A DNA stretch of 64,000 bases from Staphylococcus piscifermentans (GTDB lineage: Bacteria; Bacillota; Bacilli; Staphylococcales; Staphylococcaceae), in assembly GCF_900186985.1 (NCBI RefSeq), contig NZ_LT906447.1, forward strand, positions 1,488,001 to 1,552,000. The letters run 5' to 3'. This document shows, in pieces, positions 17,965 to 29,455 of this stretch; position 1 is the stretch's first letter, and the number at the start of each line of letters is the position of its first letter. The translations under genes were made by a program, and so were the position numbers. Below the pieces are notes generated by a model, which made no database searches, was not told where the DNA came from, and saw nothing but the letters and a program-made list of their open reading frames with translations.

Positions 17965-19659
17965 TTGTCAAATAACAACTTTAAAGATGATTTCGAACGT
18001 AATCGTCAGTCAATCGATCCAACGCACAATGATGACAATCAGCAAAATTCTGATACATCGATTGATTCCAATGAGCATGATGAAACAAACAACCAAGAAC
18101 CTAAAACTGGAGCAACTCATTTCCCGCCAAGAGGCTCTCAACGCAGACGTCGCAGAAGAAGAGAAACTGCAAAACACCAATCAAATGAAGCGAATAATGA
18201 AGAAGAACTACATACTGATAAAAAAGGTGTAGAAGATAAAGATATCTCTGCTGAAAAAGAAGATAATAAAACTAAAGCAGGTGGGGCTGCTGCAGCAAGT
18301 GTCGGCGGGGGAATTATTGGAAAAAAATTGCATGCAAATCATGAAGACAAAGAAAAAGCCTCAGCTCAAAAAAATGAAAAAAGCGACGTAGGAAGTTTAG
18401 ACGATCGTTCCGACAAATCATATGACAATAGTAGTCGACAAAGTGATAAAGAAGAACAGTCTGCTAAAGAAAAAGATAACCCTGCAGGTAAACAAGCAAC
18501 TAGTGCTGCAGCTGGCGGTGCGGCAGGCAACAGCGCTGCAAATAAAACTGCAAAGAATAGCGAAAAATCAGTTAACAAAAATGCTGATGAACCACAACAA
18601 ACAGCTTCTAAAGATAAGCAAAAGCATAATGCAGGTAAAGCGGCTGGTGCTGCAGCTGTAGGCGCTGGTGCTGCTATGGCTGGCAAAGCAGCTAAAGACC
18701 ACAAAGATTCCAAAGATCATCGTGATGAAAAACAAAAAGATTCAGAAAAGCCAAACGACAAAAAAGATAGTAAAGCTAAAAAAGCTGGGGCAGCTGGAGC
18801 TGGTGTTGCCGGTGGTGCTGCTGCAAGCAAAGCGGCTGAATCTCATAAAGACAATAAAAAAGAAGAATCAAAAGATAAGAAACACAACAAAGGTAAAGCG
18901 GCAGCTGCTGGTGCTGGCGCGGCAGGCGGAGCTGCAGCTACAAAAGCAGCAAGCGCTCACGGATCCGGCGGCAATAATGGCGGCAACGGTGGTAACGGAG
19001 GAAATGGTCCAGAAAATAACGGAAACCATGACGAGCCTAAGAAAAAAGGCGGAATGAAAAAGTTATTGCCATTGTTGTTAGGATTGATTATTATTGCAGC
19101 AATTGCGATTTTTGGCGGCATGGCTTTAACGAATCAAGGCGACCACAAAGATGGTAACGACAATAAAGTAGCTAATCATTCTAAAGACAATAAGAAAGAT
19201 GATGCCAAAGATAAATCATCAGACGCTCAAAAAGACAAGAAATCTGATGATAAAAACAGCAAAGATAAAAATTCAGATAAAACTGCTGAATCCGATGATA
19301 GTGCGAATAACCAAAATGAAGATAATGCAAATAACAACGGTACAAATGAATCTGCTAACGCTAATGGTTACGGAGAGAATAGTCAAAATGATCAAAACGG
19401 CCAAAACGGTTACAACCAAGATCAACAAGGACAAAACCAACAAAACGCCCAAAATGGTCAATCTAACCAAAATAATCAACAAGCACAAAGCCAACAAGGC
19501 GGTCAAACTCACACTGTTTATGGCAAAGAAAATCTTTACCGCATTGCAATTCGCTATTACGGTGAAGGTACACCAGAAAACGTTGAAAAAATCAAACGTG
19601 CTAATGGCTTGAATAGTAATAATATCTCTAACGGCCAACAACTTGTTATTCCACAATAA
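17965..19659 (+). CDS. ebpS: Elastin-binding protein EbpS (LysM domain, membrane)
   Basis: Cell-surface-associated membrane protein of 564 aa, longer than the S. aureus protein (about 486). The hydrophilic N-terminus begins [18 protein letters not shown], close to S. aureus EbpS, then a basic RRRRRR patch near 55. Next come about five Ala/Gly-rich blocks (for example [19 protein letters not shown]) separated by charged Lys/Asp stretches, and a Gly/Asn linker. A single transmembrane helix lies at about 364-388. An Asn/Gln-rich segment and a C-terminal LysM domain (about 514-563, [20 protein letters not shown]) complete it. I chose TTG 17965 because AAAGGA is eight bases away and it gives the family N-terminus; ATGs at 17956/17959 overlap the site. 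Confidence 0.92.
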   Translation: MSNNNFKDDFERNRQSIDPTHNDDNQQNSDTSIDSNEHDETNNQEPKTGATHFPPRGSQRRRRRRRETAKHQSNEANNEEELHTDKKGVEDKDISAEKEDNKTKAGGAAAASVGGGIIGKKLHANHEDKEKASAQKNEKSDVGSLDDRSDKSYDNSSRQSDKEEQSAKEKDNPAGKQATSAAAGGAAGNSAANKTAKNSEKSVNKNADEPQQTASKDKQKHNAGKAAGAAAVGAGAAMAGKAAKDHKDSKDHRDEKQKDSEKPNDKKDSKAKKAGAAGAGVAGGAAASKAAESHKDNKKEESKDKKHNKGKAAAAGAGAAGGAAATKAASAHGSGGNNGGNGGNGGNGPENNGNHDEPKKKGGMKKLLPLLLGLIIIAAIAIFGGMALTNQGDHKDGNDNKVANHSKDNKKDDAKDKSSDAQKDKKSDDKNSKDKNSDKTAESDDSANNQNEDNANNNGTNESANANGYGENSQNDQNGQNGYNQDQQGQNQQNAQNGQSNQNNQQAQSQQGGQTHTVYGKENLYRIAIRYYGEGTPENVEKIKRANGLNSNNISNGQQLVIPQ

Positions 19660-19670
19660 ATCATTTCTAT

Positions 19671-19706
19671 ACCAGAAACGAGTATCTCCTCGTTTCTGGT
19701 TTTTTA
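19671..19706 (+). terminator. Terminator after ebpS
   Basis: Perfect 12-base stem ACCAGAAACGAG (19671-19682) with CTCGTTTCTGGT (19689-19700), then TTTTT. Confidence 0.9.
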
Positions 19707-19790
19707 TGTTTACCAATAATTAAAGTAAAACTCTTTCAAATTCAAATATGACTGATATAATATTATAGGTGAATGAAGGAGGACAATACG

Positions 19791-20777
19791 ATGCAAACAG
19801 TCGAAAGTATTATAATAGGCGGCGGCCCTTGTGGTTTAAGCGCCGCTATTGAACAGAAGAAAAAAGGAATTGAAACGCTAGTAATTGAAAAAGGAAATGT
19901 GGTAGACGCAATATATAATTATCCAACCCACCAAACTTTTTTCTCATCTAGTGATAAATTGAGTATCGGCGATGTACCTTTCATCGTTGAAGAATATAAA
20001 CCACGCAGAAATCAAGCGTTGGTGTATTATAGAGAAGTTGTAAAATATCATCAACTTGATGTACATGCGTTTGAAGAGGTCCTCACAGTTAAAAAAATTG
20101 GTAAACGCTTTACAATTACAACTACAAAAGACACGTATCAATGCAGATTTCTTACGGTAGCAACTGGCTATTATGGTCAACATAATGATTTAGAAGTAGA
20201 AGGAGCTAAATTACCTAAAGTTTTCCATTACTTTAAAGAAGCACATCCTTATTTCGACCAAAATGTAGTCATTATCGGTGGAAAGAACTCTGCTGTTGAC
20301 GCTGCTTTAGAATTAGAAAAAGCTGGGGCCAACGTCACAGTTCTATATCGTGGTGCAGATTATTCTGCAGCAATCAAACCGTGGATTTTACCAAACTTTG
20401 AATCGCTAGTGCGACACGAAAAAATTGATATGCACTTCAATGCAGAAGTTACAAAAATTGACGAGGACAGTGTCACGTATATTCAAGAGGGCGAAACATA
20501 CACTATACCGAACGACTACGTATTTGCAATGATCGGCTACCATCCTGATTATGATTTCTTGCAAAATATCGGTATTGATATTCATACTAATGAATTTGGA
20601 ACTGCTCCAGTTTACGACAAAGAAACGTATGAAACTAATGTAGAGAATTGTTATATTGCAGGAGTAATTGCTGCAGGTAACGATGCTAATACGATTTTTA
20701 TTGAAAACGGAAAATTCCATGGGGGTATCATTGCTCAAAACATTATAGCTAAAAAACAAACACCTTTAGAATCTTAA
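19791..20777 (+). CDS. ypdA: Bacillithiol disulfide reductase (YpdA/Bdr)
   Basis: FAD- and NADPH-dependent flavoprotein of 328 aa that reduces bacillithiol disulfide in the thiol-redox cycle of Firmicutes. The FAD loop is IIIGGGPCGLSAAIE near residue 8. The NADPH loop is VVIIGGKNSAVDAALELE near 165. A C-terminal segment CYIAGVIAAGNDANTIFIEN completes the fold. Unlike thioredoxin reductase it has no CxxC pair. The ATG at 19791 follows GAAGGAGG; the upstream ATG at 19773 precedes that site. Its partners bshA and brxA lie elsewhere in the window. Confidence 0.92.
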   Translation: MQTVESIIIGGGPCGLSAAIEQKKKGIETLVIEKGNVVDAIYNYPTHQTFFSSSDKLSIGDVPFIVEEYKPRRNQALVYYREVVKYHQLDVHAFEEVLTVKKIGKRFTITTTKDTYQCRFLTVATGYYGQHNDLEVEGAKLPKVFHYFKEAHPYFDQNVVIIGGKNSAVDAALELEKAGANVTVLYRGADYSAAIKPWILPNFESLVRHEKIDMHFNAEVTKIDEDSVTYIQEGETYTIPNDYVFAMIGYHPDYDFLQNIGIDIHTNEFGTAPVYDKETYETNVENCYIAGVIAAGNDANTIFIENGKFHGGIIAQNIIAKKQTPLES

Positions 20778-20792
20778 AGTTAAATTCTAAGT

Positions 20793-20838
20793 AAAAGCGG
20801 GAGCGGAACATTAATTTGTTCCATTCCCGCTTCATTTT
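20793..20838. terminator. Bidirectional terminator between ypdA and ansA
   Basis: AAGCGGGAGCGGAACA (20795-20810) pairs with TGTTCCATTCCCGCTT (20817-20832), with A/T-rich flanks on both sides. It sits between convergent genes and just touches the ansA stop. Confidence 0.75.
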
Positions 20839-21811
20839 ATACCTGTGCATCAAAATAAGATTTTAATTGCTGCTCATCAAGATGATTGCTAATAGCCACT
20901 AATAACTTCAAACGTGCTTTTTGCCCATTCAAGCCATTTGAAAAAATAACCCCGCGTTGTTCTAAATCATATCCTCCGCCATTATATCCGTATATCGGTC
21001 CTACAATCCCGTTAAATGAACGTGAAACTAGAATTACCGGTATTCCTTTTTCCAAACAAGCCATTAAACCATCTAACGCGCTTGGGGGTAAATTACCTTG
21101 TCCTAAAGCTTCAATTACAATTCCATCCACATTCTGCTCACTATAAAATTTCAATACATCGCTCCGCATATCCATATAAGCCTTTACAATCGGCACATAT
21201 AAATCTGAGTCGACCTCATGTAAAATTGTATGATGATAGGGACGATGGTGGAATTGAACACTTGTTTTAGTTAAAACACCTAATGGTCCATGATTAGGAC
21301 TTTGAAAAGTATTTGTATTTGAAGTGTGAGTTTTGGTTACGTTTCTAGCTGTATGTATTTCATCATTAAAAACAACCATTACACCTTTATCGATTGCTTC
21401 ATCTGCTGCAGCAACACGTAATGCGGAAATAAAATTATATAAACCATCAGAACCAATTTCATTAGAAGAGCGCATTGCCCCTGTAATGACAATAGGTTGG
21501 TTTGTTTTTGTTATCAAATCTAATAAATAAGCTGTTTCCTCTAAAGTATCTGTACCATGGGTAATAACAAACCCATCATAAGTACCGTCTTGACTTGCTT
21601 TTTCAATAATATCACGCAGTTTTGCAACATCTGAAATTCCAACATGCGGCGAAGGTAAATTTATCGGATTGATCTCAGTAACATCAGCATATCGGCTTAT
21701 AACATCTTGATGTTTTGAGATTGGATTTTGTTCATTTTCTATTACTTTATTACTTTCATCTTCAGACATACTGATGGTTCCGCCAGTATGGATGACTAAG
21801 ATTTTTTTCAT
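20837..21811 (-). CDS. ansA: L-asparaginase, type I
   Basis: Hydrolyses L-asparagine to aspartate and ammonia. The product is 324 aa with no signal peptide, so it is cytosolic. The first active-site motif is VIHTGGTISM near residue 5 and the second is VITHGTDTLEETAYLL near 83. The ATG at 21811 follows GGAG by eight bases; a TTG six bases earlier is too close to the site. It is divergent from cmk with 77 bases between. Confidence 0.9.
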   Translation of the reverse strand: MKKILVIHTGGTISMSEDESNKVIENEQNPISKHQDVISRYADVTEINPINLPSPHVGISDVAKLRDIIEKASQDGTYDGFVITHGTDTLEETAYLLDLITKTNQPIVITGAMRSSNEIGSDGLYNFISALRVAAADEAIDKGVMVVFNDEIHTARNVTKTHTSNTNTFQSPNHGPLGVLTKTSVQFHHRPYHHTILHEVDSDLYVPIVKAYMDMRSDVLKFYSEQNVDGIVIEALGQGNLPPSALDGLMACLEKGIPVILVSRSFNGIVGPIYGYNGGGYDLEQRGVIFSNGLNGQKARLKLLVAISNHLDEQQLKSYFDAQV

Positions 21812-21864
21812 AATCAACGCTCCTATATTTTGTATACGTTTTTATGATAAAATATATAAGATAA

Positions 21865-22551
<687 letters not shown>

Positions 22552-22711
22552 TTAAGTTTTTTTCATAAATCGGCATAATTATTATTAAATCTAAATATTT
22601 GTGGTATATAAATAAAGAGAATAAATGTACACGGGTACATCATCCAAATATATTTATTACCAACAGATAGGCAAGAAATTATTACGATAAAAGTGAATAG
22701 AGTTAAATTTC

Positions 22712-22745
22712 TTGACAATTCTGTCAGTTTGTAAGATGTTATAAT
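22712..22745 (+). promoter_or_regulatory. Probable rpsA promoter (extended -10)
   Basis: TGT-TATAAT (22737-22745) is an extended -10 element 28 bases before the rpsA start. A TTGACA at 22712 is too far (22 bases) for a normal -35. It is part of the inverted repeat TGACA-ATTC-TGTCA (22713-22726), which could be an operator. Confidence 0.4.
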
Positions 22746-22772
22746 TATGTAGTGTACAAGGAGGCATACAAG

Positions 22773-23951
22773 ATGACTGAAGAATTCAATGAATCAATGA
22801 TTAATGAAATTAAAGAAGGAGATAAAATCTCTGGACAAGTCCAAAAAGTCGAAGATAAACAAGTGATTGTTGATGTCGACGGTGGCAAATTTAGCGGTAT
22901 CGTTCCAATTAGTCAATTATCTACGCATCATATTGACAGCCCAAATGAAGTGGTGAAAGAAGGAGATGCAGTAGAGGCGTATGTGACTAAAGTGGAAGTT
23001 GACGAAGAAAATGAATCAGGGGCTTATATCCTTTCTATTCGTCAATTAGAACAAGAGAAGTCTTATGAATATTTACAAGAAAAACAAGATAATAATGAAA
23101 TTATAGAAGCAAAAGTAACTGAAGTCGTTAAAGGCGGCTTAGTTGTTGATGTAGGACAAAGAGGTTTCGTTCCAGCTTCATTAATTTCTACAGATTTCAT
23201 TGAAGACTTTTCAAGCTTTGATGGACAAGTGCTAGAATTACGCGTTGAAGAACTTGATCCTGAAAATAATCGCGTCATCCTAAGCCGTAAAGCAGTTGAA
23301 CAAGAAAGAAACGAAGCTAAAAAAGCTGAGTTATTATCATCTCTATCAGAAGGAGATGTAATTGAAGGTACAATTGCACGTTTAACAAACTTTGGTGCTT
23401 TCGTTGATATCGGCGGTGTGGACGGTTTAGTCCATGTTTCTGAGCTTTCTCATGAACATGTTGATAAACCAGAAGATGTCGTATCTGTAGGCGATAAAGT
23501 TAACGTTAAAGTGAAATCAGTAGAACAAGATTCTGAACGTATTTCTCTTTCTATTAAAGATACGTTACCAAGTCCATTTGAAAGTATCAAAGGACAAATT
23601 CACGCTGATTCAATTATCGAAGGACGCGTTGTACGTTTAACTGATTTCGGAGCATTTGTTGAAATTGCAGCAGGTGTACAAGGCTTAGTGCATATTTCTG
23701 AAATCAGTCGCAAACACATCGGTACTCCTAGTGAAGTACTTGAACCTAACCAAGAGGTTACTGTAAAAGTATTAAGTATCGACGAAGAAAGCGAACGTAT
23801 TTCTTTATCAATTAAAGCTGCTGTTCCTGAAGAAGAAGTGCTTCAAATTGATGATGACGAATCTCGTGATTATATTGAAAACAATGATGACGACGATAAT
23901 CCAACATTAGGAGAAATGTTTGGAGATAAATTAAAAAATCTTAAATTCTAA
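22773..23951 (+). CDS. rpsA: 30S ribosomal protein S1 (four-domain form)
   Basis: RNA-binding S1 protein of 392 aa, the usual short Gram-positive form. Four S1 repeats follow in order, starting near residues 15, 100, 190 and 275. The last two are typical: GTIARLTNFGAFVDIGGVDG and GRVVRLTDFGAFVEIAAGVQ. The C-terminus is acidic. The ATG at 22773 follows AAGGAGG. Whether it acts in translation initiation as in E. coli or more generally in RNA metabolism is unsettled for this form. A terminator follows. Confidence 0.93.
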   Translation: MTEEFNESMINEIKEGDKISGQVQKVEDKQVIVDVDGGKFSGIVPISQLSTHHIDSPNEVVKEGDAVEAYVTKVEVDEENESGAYILSIRQLEQEKSYEYLQEKQDNNEIIEAKVTEVVKGGLVVDVGQRGFVPASLISTDFIEDFSSFDGQVLELRVEELDPENNRVILSRKAVEQERNEAKKAELLSSLSEGDVIEGTIARLTNFGAFVDIGGVDGLVHVSELSHEHVDKPEDVVSVGDKVNVKVKSVEQDSERISLSIKDTLPSPFESIKGQIHADSIIEGRVVRLTDFGAFVEIAAGVQGLVHISEISRKHIGTPSEVLEPNQEVTVKVLSIDEESERISLSIKAAVPEEEVLQIDDDESRDYIENNDDDDNPTLGEMFGDKLKNLKF

Positions 23952-23972
23952 GATTTAATACGTCTATATGAG

Positions 23973-24028
23973 GCCAAGACTGCAGATCGTGTATATTTAT
24001 TTTGCACATCTCAGTCTTGGCTTTTTTA
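23973..24028 (+). terminator. Terminator after rpsA
   Basis: GCCAAGACTG (23973-23982) pairs with CAGTCTTGGC (24012-24021), followed by TTTTTT. Confidence 0.85.
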
Positions 24029-24104
24029 TTTTTTAATAATCTTTTGCTTTAAATGTCGCATGTGATAAAATTAGTTAGATATATTAAAGAGAGGAAGTTA
24101 GCTT

Positions 24105-25415
24105 ATGACTAAACCTGTTGTAGCTATTGTTGGTCGCCCAAATGTCGGTAAATCAACAATTTTCAATAGAATTGTCGGCGAGCGTGTCTCTATTGTAGAG
24201 GATACACCTGGTGTAACAAGAGACCGAATTTATTCTAGCGGCGAATGGTTGACGCATGATTTTAATGTCATTGATACAGGCGGTATCGAACTGACAGATG
24301 CACCATTCCAGACGCAAATTAGAGCTCAAGCTGAAATTGCTATTGATGAAGCTGATGTAATAATTTTTATGGTAAATCAAAGAGAAGGTTTAACACAGAC
24401 TGACGAAATGATTGCCCAAATGCTATATAAAACAAACAAACCTGTTGTTTTAGCTGTAAATAAAGTTGATAATCCTGAAATGCGCACAGATATATATGAT
24501 TTTTATGCTTTGGGATTTGGAGAACCTTTCCCAATATCTGGATCGCACGGTCTAGGGCTAGGGGACTTATTGGATGAAGTTGCCAAGCACTTCAAAGACG
24601 AAGAAGAAGATCCTTACGATGAAGATACTATCAGATTGTCACTTATCGGACGCCCGAATGTCGGCAAATCAAGCTTAGTAAACGCCATCCTAGGAGAGGA
24701 GCGTGTTATTGTATCAAACATTGCCGGCACAACACGCGATGCAATCGATACAGAATATTCTTATGAAGACCAAGATTATGTATTGATTGATACTGCAGGT
24801 ATGAGAAAGAAAGGTAAAGTTTATGAAGCCACTGAAAAGTATTCAGTATTACGTGCTTTAAAAGCGATTGAAAGATCTAACGTAGTATTAGTTGTTTTGG
24901 ATGCCGAAGAAGGTATTATTGAGCAAGATAAACGTGTAGCAGGTTATGCGCATGAAGAGGGAAAAGCTATCGTTATAGTGGTCAATAAGTGGGATACTTT
25001 AGATAAAGACAGCAAAACAATGAAGAAATTCGAAGATAAAATACGTCAAGAATTCCAATTTTTGGACTATGCACCAATTGCCTTTGTATCTGCAAAAGAA
25101 AAACAACGTTTGCGTACACTTTTCCCATTAATTAAAGAAGCGAGCGAAAATCATAAAAAACGTGTTCAAAGTTCAACTCTGAACGAAGTAATTACAGATG
25201 CTATTTCTATGAATCCAACTCCGACTGACAAAGGAAGAAGACTTAAAGTCTTTTACGCTACTCAAGTAGCAGTTGAGCCTCCAACATTTGTGGTATTTGT
25301 AAATGATGCAGAACTTATGCATTTCTCTTATAAACGCTATTTAGAGAATCAAATCAGAGATGCGTTCGGATTCGAAGGAACTCCAATCCATATTATTCCA
25401 AGAAAAAGAAATTAA
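24105..25415 (+). CDS. der: Ribosome biogenesis GTPase Der (EngA)
   Basis: Essential double GTPase for 50S subunit maturation, 436 aa. The first G domain has GRPNVGKST near residue 9, DTGGIE and NKVD. The second has GRPNVGKSS near residue 182, DTAGMRKKG and NKWD. A C-terminal KH-like domain follows from about 350 ([18 protein letters not shown]). GAGGAAG precedes the ATG. The stop lies 21 bases before gpsA, so the two are probably co-transcribed. Confidence 0.96.
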   Translation: MTKPVVAIVGRPNVGKSTIFNRIVGERVSIVEDTPGVTRDRIYSSGEWLTHDFNVIDTGGIELTDAPFQTQIRAQAEIAIDEADVIIFMVNQREGLTQTDEMIAQMLYKTNKPVVLAVNKVDNPEMRTDIYDFYALGFGEPFPISGSHGLGLGDLLDEVAKHFKDEEEDPYDEDTIRLSLIGRPNVGKSSLVNAILGEERVIVSNIAGTTRDAIDTEYSYEDQDYVLIDTAGMRKKGKVYEATEKYSVLRALKAIERSNVVLVVLDAEEGIIEQDKRVAGYAHEEGKAIVIVVNKWDTLDKDSKTMKKFEDKIRQEFQFLDYAPIAFVSAKEKQRLRTLFPLIKEASENHKKRVQSSTLNEVITDAISMNPTPTDKGRRLKVFYATQVAVEPPTFVVFVNDAELMHFSYKRYLENQIRDAFGFEGTPIHIIPRKRN

Positions 25416-25436
25416 AGAGACTGAGAGGATGATTTT

Positions 25437-26435
25437 ATGAGTAACGTTGCTGTATTTGGTACAGGCAGTTTTGGTACTGCACTTGCTAATGTACTTGCAC
25501 AAAACGGCCACGACGTCTTAATGTGGGGAAAAAACAAACAAACCATCGAGGAAATCAATCAATTTCATACAAATTCACGTTATTTGAATGAAGCACATTT
25601 AGATAAAGCAATTAAAGCAACTCAAAACCTTAAAGAAGCTACTCAATTTTCAGATACTTATTTAATTGCTTTACCAACAAAAGCTATTAGAGAAGTAGTA
25701 CAGCAAATTGATGCGGAATTAGACAGCAAAAAAACATTTATCCATGTTGCCAAAGGGATTGAAAACTCCACTTTTGAACGTGTTTCTGAAATGATTGAAG
25801 ATTCACTTTCTCCAGAACACAACGGTGGCATCGGTGTGTTATCTGGACCTAGCCATGCTGAAGAAGTAGTGATTCAACAACCAACAACCGTAGCAGCTTC
25901 TTCTGCAGATCCTAAAGTAAGCAAACAAATTCAAGATTTATTTATGAATGATTATTTACGTGTTTATACTAACGATGATTTAGTAGGGGTAGAACTAGGA
26001 GGCGCTTTAAAAAATATAATCGCGGTAGCAAGCGGTATTGTTGCAGGCATGGGATTTGGAGATAATGCTAAAGCAGCTTTAATGACAAGAGGATTAGCTG
26101 AAATCAGTCGCTTAGGCGAAGAATTAGGCGCTGATCCAATGACTTTCTTAGGATTAGGCGGTATAGGGGACTTAATCGTAACTTGTACGTCTACCCATTC
26201 AAGAAACTATACGCTCGGCTATAAAATTGGTCAAGGAAAAACAGTAGACGAAGCACTATCAGAAATGAGCATGGTTGCTGAAGGATTTTACACAACTGAA
26301 TCTGTCTACCATTTAGCGAAACAAAAAAATATTGAAATGCCTATTACTTCGGCACTTTACGGCGTCTTGTTCGAAAATGTGCCATTAGATAAGAGCCTTA
26401 AATTGCTTATGGGTAGAGATAAAAAGTCAGAATAA
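25437..26435 (+). CDS. gpsA: Glycerol-3-phosphate dehydrogenase [NAD(P)+]
   Basis: Reduces dihydroxyacetone phosphate to sn-glycerol-3-phosphate for phospholipid synthesis. The product is 332 aa. The N-terminal Rossmann loop is [20 protein letters not shown]. Conserved blocks GPSHAEEV, the catalytic Lys region [13 protein letters not shown] and [12 protein letters not shown] are all present. AGAGGATG precedes the ATG. It follows der closely. Confidence 0.95.
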   Translation: MSNVAVFGTGSFGTALANVLAQNGHDVLMWGKNKQTIEEINQFHTNSRYLNEAHLDKAIKATQNLKEATQFSDTYLIALPTKAIREVVQQIDAELDSKKTFIHVAKGIENSTFERVSEMIEDSLSPEHNGGIGVLSGPSHAEEVVIQQPTTVAASSADPKVSKQIQDLFMNDYLRVYTNDDLVGVELGGALKNIIAVASGIVAGMGFGDNAKAALMTRGLAEISRLGEELGADPMTFLGLGGIGDLIVTCTSTHSRNYTLGYKIGQGKTVDEALSEMSMVAEGFYTTESVYHLAKQKNIEMPITSALYGVLFENVPLDKSLKLLMGRDKKSE

Positions 26436-26605
26436 CAAATATATTATTTTCCATATATAGTATAATTACACATAGACTGGCAAAAATCCTTATAAATCGC
26501 GGTTTTGCGCTTGTAAATGATTGCGGTAGCTACAGTCCTTGTGTTAAAGTCATAGCATAATGATATAACAATATCATTACCAAACCCTTGGGGAGGTGAC
26601 TCATA

Positions 26606-26878
26606 ATGAACAAAACAGATTTAATTAACGCTGTTGCAGAACAAGCTGAATTAACAAAAAAAGAAGCTGGTTTAGCAGTTGATGCTGTATTCGAATCAAT
26701 TCAAAACTCATTATCTAAAGGTGAAAAAGTACAATTGATTGGTTTCGGTAACTTCGAAGTACGCGAACGCGCTGCCCGTAAAGGTCGCAACCCGCAAACT
26801 GGTAAAGAAATCGATATTCCAGCTAGCAAGGTTCCTGCATTCAAAGCTGGTAAAGCATTGAAAGATGCAGTTAAATAA
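26606..26878 (+). CDS. hup: DNA-binding protein HU
   Basis: Nucleoid-associated histone-like protein of 90 aa. It begins [20 protein letters not shown] and has the HU/IHF signature [20 protein letters not shown] in the DNA-contacting beta-arm. GGGGAGGTGA precedes the ATG and a terminator follows, so it is monocistronic. The 170-base gap upstream is AT-rich with a TATAAT at 26461 but no good -35. Confidence 0.97.
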   Translation: MNKTDLINAVAEQAELTKKEAGLAVDAVFESIQNSLSKGEKVQLIGFGNFEVRERAARKGRNPQTGKEIDIPASKVPAFKAGKALKDAVK

Positions 26879-26897
26879 TGAATTCAATACTTAAATG

Positions 26898-26926
26898 AAA
26901 AGCCCTTTTTCGGGGCTTTTCTTTTT
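26898..26926 (+). terminator. Terminator after hup
   Basis: AAAAGCCC (26898-26905) pairs with GGGCTTTT (26913-26920), followed by CTTTTTAT. Confidence 0.9.
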
Positions 26927-27092
26927 ATCTATTTAAAAATACATACTCAGTTAAATTATTAAAGTACCAAACGAATAATTGTGCACGAAAAGTTCTAGAA
27001 ATTTGAATATATTCCTCAGTTGAACAAAAGTGATTTTATTTTTGTATATATAATGTTAAGATGATTATTGATTAATAACGTGAGGTGCAGAC

Positions 27093-27665
27093 ATGGATTC
27101 AACATTAAGTACATTAAAAAACCAAATACAACAAAAACTTAATGGTATACAGCGTCATGAGCCAGTTCAATATAACCAGCAATTGGCTCATGTACTTGAT
27201 GAACAAAACATTCCGATTCAAGCAAAATTGGCATGCCTCGCGATAGATACATCAATGAGTCATCTCGATTCCATTTCAGGTAATAATTTGTCGAAAAATG
27301 CGATTTTAATCGGTGATTTAATCAGTGCGCATTTTTATACGCTTACTGCCGAAATTAATGATTCAGTTTATCTGGAAGCAATGAGCAGTGCTATTATAAA
27401 GGTAAATGAATACAAAACTTCATTGCATTATAAAAAGCTGGATAGAGAAGAAATGAAAAATGCAGTTTTGTATATTGAAACTATATTTCCGATCATTACA
27501 ATTCAACATTTTAAACCGCATGCAGAACTCGATGAAGTGACAGAGCGCTTAACTGCTTATGCTGCACAACATCATCCTTCTTATTTAAAAGGATATTCTG
27601 AGATAGAGCTTAACCAAGTTTTTGAAGAAATGAATTGCAATATCAAACAAAGTAGAGGTAATTAA
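27093..27665 (+). CDS. hepS: Heptaprenyl diphosphate synthase component I
   Basis: Small subunit of the two-component prenyl synthase that makes the menaquinone side chain, 190 aa. It is all-helical and weakly conserved. The segment [20 protein letters not shown] and the position immediately before menG and hepT identify it. The ATG follows GTGAGGTG. It ends one base before the menG start, so translation is likely coupled. Confidence 0.85.
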   Translation: MDSTLSTLKNQIQQKLNGIQRHEPVQYNQQLAHVLDEQNIPIQAKLACLAIDTSMSHLDSISGNNLSKNAILIGDLISAHFYTLTAEINDSVYLEAMSSAIIKVNEYKTSLHYKKLDREEMKNAVLYIETIFPIITIQHFKPHAELDEVTERLTAYAAQHHPSYLKGYSEIELNQVFEEMNCNIKQSRGN

Positions 27666-27666
27666 A

Positions 27667-28392
27667 ATGGCGAAAAATAAAGCAGAAAAAGAAAAAGTTC
27701 ATACGGTATTTCAGAATATATCTACAAACTACGATAAACTAAACAACATTATCAGTTTTGAACAGCATAAAGTTTGGCGCAAACGCGTTATGAAAGCAAT
27801 GCAAGTCAAAAAAGGCAGTAAAGCGTTAGATGTATGCTGCGGTACTGCAGATTGGACAATTGCATTAAGCAAGGCTGTAGGGCCTTCAGGTGAAGTTATC
27901 GGCTTAGACTTCAGTGAAAACATGTTAAAAGTCGGTGAAGAAAAAACGAAAAACATGTCTAATATTCAACTTGTCCAAGGCGATGCAATGAATTTGCCAT
28001 TTGAAGATAATGAATTTGATTATGTTACTATTGGTTTCGGTTTACGTAACATTCCTGATTACGTTATTGCGTTAAAAGAAATGAACCGCGTGCTTAAACC
28101 AGGCGGAATGGCAGTTTGTTTAGAAACAAGCCAACCTACAATCCCAGTATTCAAACAAGGTTATCAACTTTACTTCAAATTTGTAATGCCTATTTTCGGA
28201 AAACTTTTTGCAAAATCAAAAGAAGAATACGAATGGTTGCAACAATCGGCTTTCAACTTCCCAGACCGCGATGAGCTCAAAGCGCTATTCCAACTTGCTG
28301 GATTTAAAAACATTGAAGTTAAAAGTTTTACTGGCGGGGTAGCTGCGATGCATTTAGGGTATAAGGAAAAAGAAACTGCAAAAGGTGATTAA
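27667..28392 (+). CDS. menG: Demethylmenaquinone methyltransferase
   Basis: SAM-dependent C-methylation of demethylmenaquinone, the last step of menaquinone synthesis. The product is 241 aa. UbiE/MenG signatures are [20 protein letters not shown], the SAM loop [14 protein letters not shown] and the second signature FGLRNIPDY...[10 protein letters not shown]. The middle gene of the hepS-menG-hepT operon. Confidence 0.95.
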   Translation: MAKNKAEKEKVHTVFQNISTNYDKLNNIISFEQHKVWRKRVMKAMQVKKGSKALDVCCGTADWTIALSKAVGPSGEVIGLDFSENMLKVGEEKTKNMSNIQLVQGDAMNLPFEDNEFDYVTIGFGLRNIPDYVIALKEMNRVLKPGGMAVCLETSQPTIPVFKQGYQLYFKFVMPIFGKLFAKSKEEYEWLQQSAFNFPDRDELKALFQLAGFKNIEVKSFTGGVAAMHLGYKEKETAKGD

Positions 28393-28393
28393 T

Positions 28394-29350
28394 GTGGAGA
28401 AGTTGAACATTAATAAAGAAATCAAGAAAATTGAAAAAGAATTAAAAAATACAATAAAAAGTGAAAATCCTATCTTAGAAGAAGCCTCTTTACATTTGCT
28501 ATCTTCAGGCGGCAAAAGGGTCCGTCCTTCTTTTGTTGTCTTGAGTAGTGAATATGGATTACATCCACGTAATGAAGAAACATATAAAATTGCTGTTTCT
28601 TTAGAACTTATTCACATGGCAACTTTAGTTCATGATGATGTCATTGATCGCAGCGATAAAAGAAGAGGACGCTATACAATCAGCAAGAAGTGGGACCAAG
28701 AGACTGCTATCTTAACAGGCAATTATCTGTTAGCACTTGCTCTTAATCATATTTCTTCGATTCAAGATAAAAGGATACATATGATTTTATCCAATGCGAT
28801 TATCGATGTTTGCCGAGGTGAATTATTCCAATTCCAAGATCAATTCAACACTAAGCAGACTATTACAAATTATCTTCGCAGAATTAATCGTAAAACAGCC
28901 TTGTTGATTCAATTAGCAACTGAACTCGGTGCATTATCAGCTGATGCGGATTTAAAAACAGCGAACAAGCTGAAAAGAATTGGGCATTATATAGGAATGA
29001 GCTTTCAAATTGTTGATGATGTCTTAGATTTTACAAGTACTGAAAAGCAGCTAGGCAAACCCGTAGGCAGTGATTTAATGAATGGTCATCTGACGTTGCC
29101 CGTACTCCTAGAAAGACGAAAGAATCCACAATTCAAAGCTTTGGTTGACTCATTAGGTCCAGAAAGTCCTAAAGAAGACTTTGAATATTGTGTGCGTTAT
29201 ATCCGTTCATCTGAAAGTATTGAACAATCAAAATCTATAAGTAAACATTATTTGAACAAAGCCTTGGATTTATTAGGAGAGTTAGAAACGAGCCCCGCAT
29301 CAACTTGGTTTAAAAAGTTAATCAAGCGTATGGAATCACGAAACACTTAG
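28394..29350 (+). CDS. hepT: Heptaprenyl diphosphate synthase component II
   Basis: Catalytic trans-prenyltransferase subunit, 318 aa from the chosen start. The first Asp-rich motif is LVHDDVIDRSDKRRGR and the second is QIVDDVLDF; GGKRVRPSFV is the third family block. I chose the GTG at 28394 because AAAGG lies eight bases before it; a GTG at 28385 overlaps that site. It follows menG by one base. Confidence 0.93.
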   Translation: MEKLNINKEIKKIEKELKNTIKSENPILEEASLHLLSSGGKRVRPSFVVLSSEYGLHPRNEETYKIAVSLELIHMATLVHDDVIDRSDKRRGRYTISKKWDQETAILTGNYLLALALNHISSIQDKRIHMILSNAIIDVCRGELFQFQDQFNTKQTITNYLRRINRKTALLIQLATELGALSADADLKTANKLKRIGHYIGMSFQIVDDVLDFTSTEKQLGKPVGSDLMNGHLTLPVLLERRKNPQFKALVDSLGPESPKEDFEYCVRYIRSSESIEQSKSISKHYLNKALDLLGELETSPASTWFKKLIKRMESRNT

Positions 29351-29455
29351 TAAAAGCGTGAAATATTTATTGAAAGCGTTTCACTAAACTGTTAAACTTA
29401 TATTGTATTTAATTAAATGCACTAAAATACACATTGATTCAGGAGGATTTGAGAA

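Noticed and set aside
18366-18713. Long antisense and alternative-frame open frames across ebpS
   Set aside because: They arise from the low-complexity Ala/Lys/Asn coding repeats, lack ribosome sites and resemble no family.
26436-26605. Small RNA upstream of hup
   Set aside because: A TATAAT and short dyads exist but no -35, no terminator and no conserved fold that I can recognise.
29371-29383. cre-like CcpA site TGAAAGCGTTTCA between hepT and ndk
   Set aside because: It is one base shorter than the 14-base cre core, and no catabolite-regulated gene follows.
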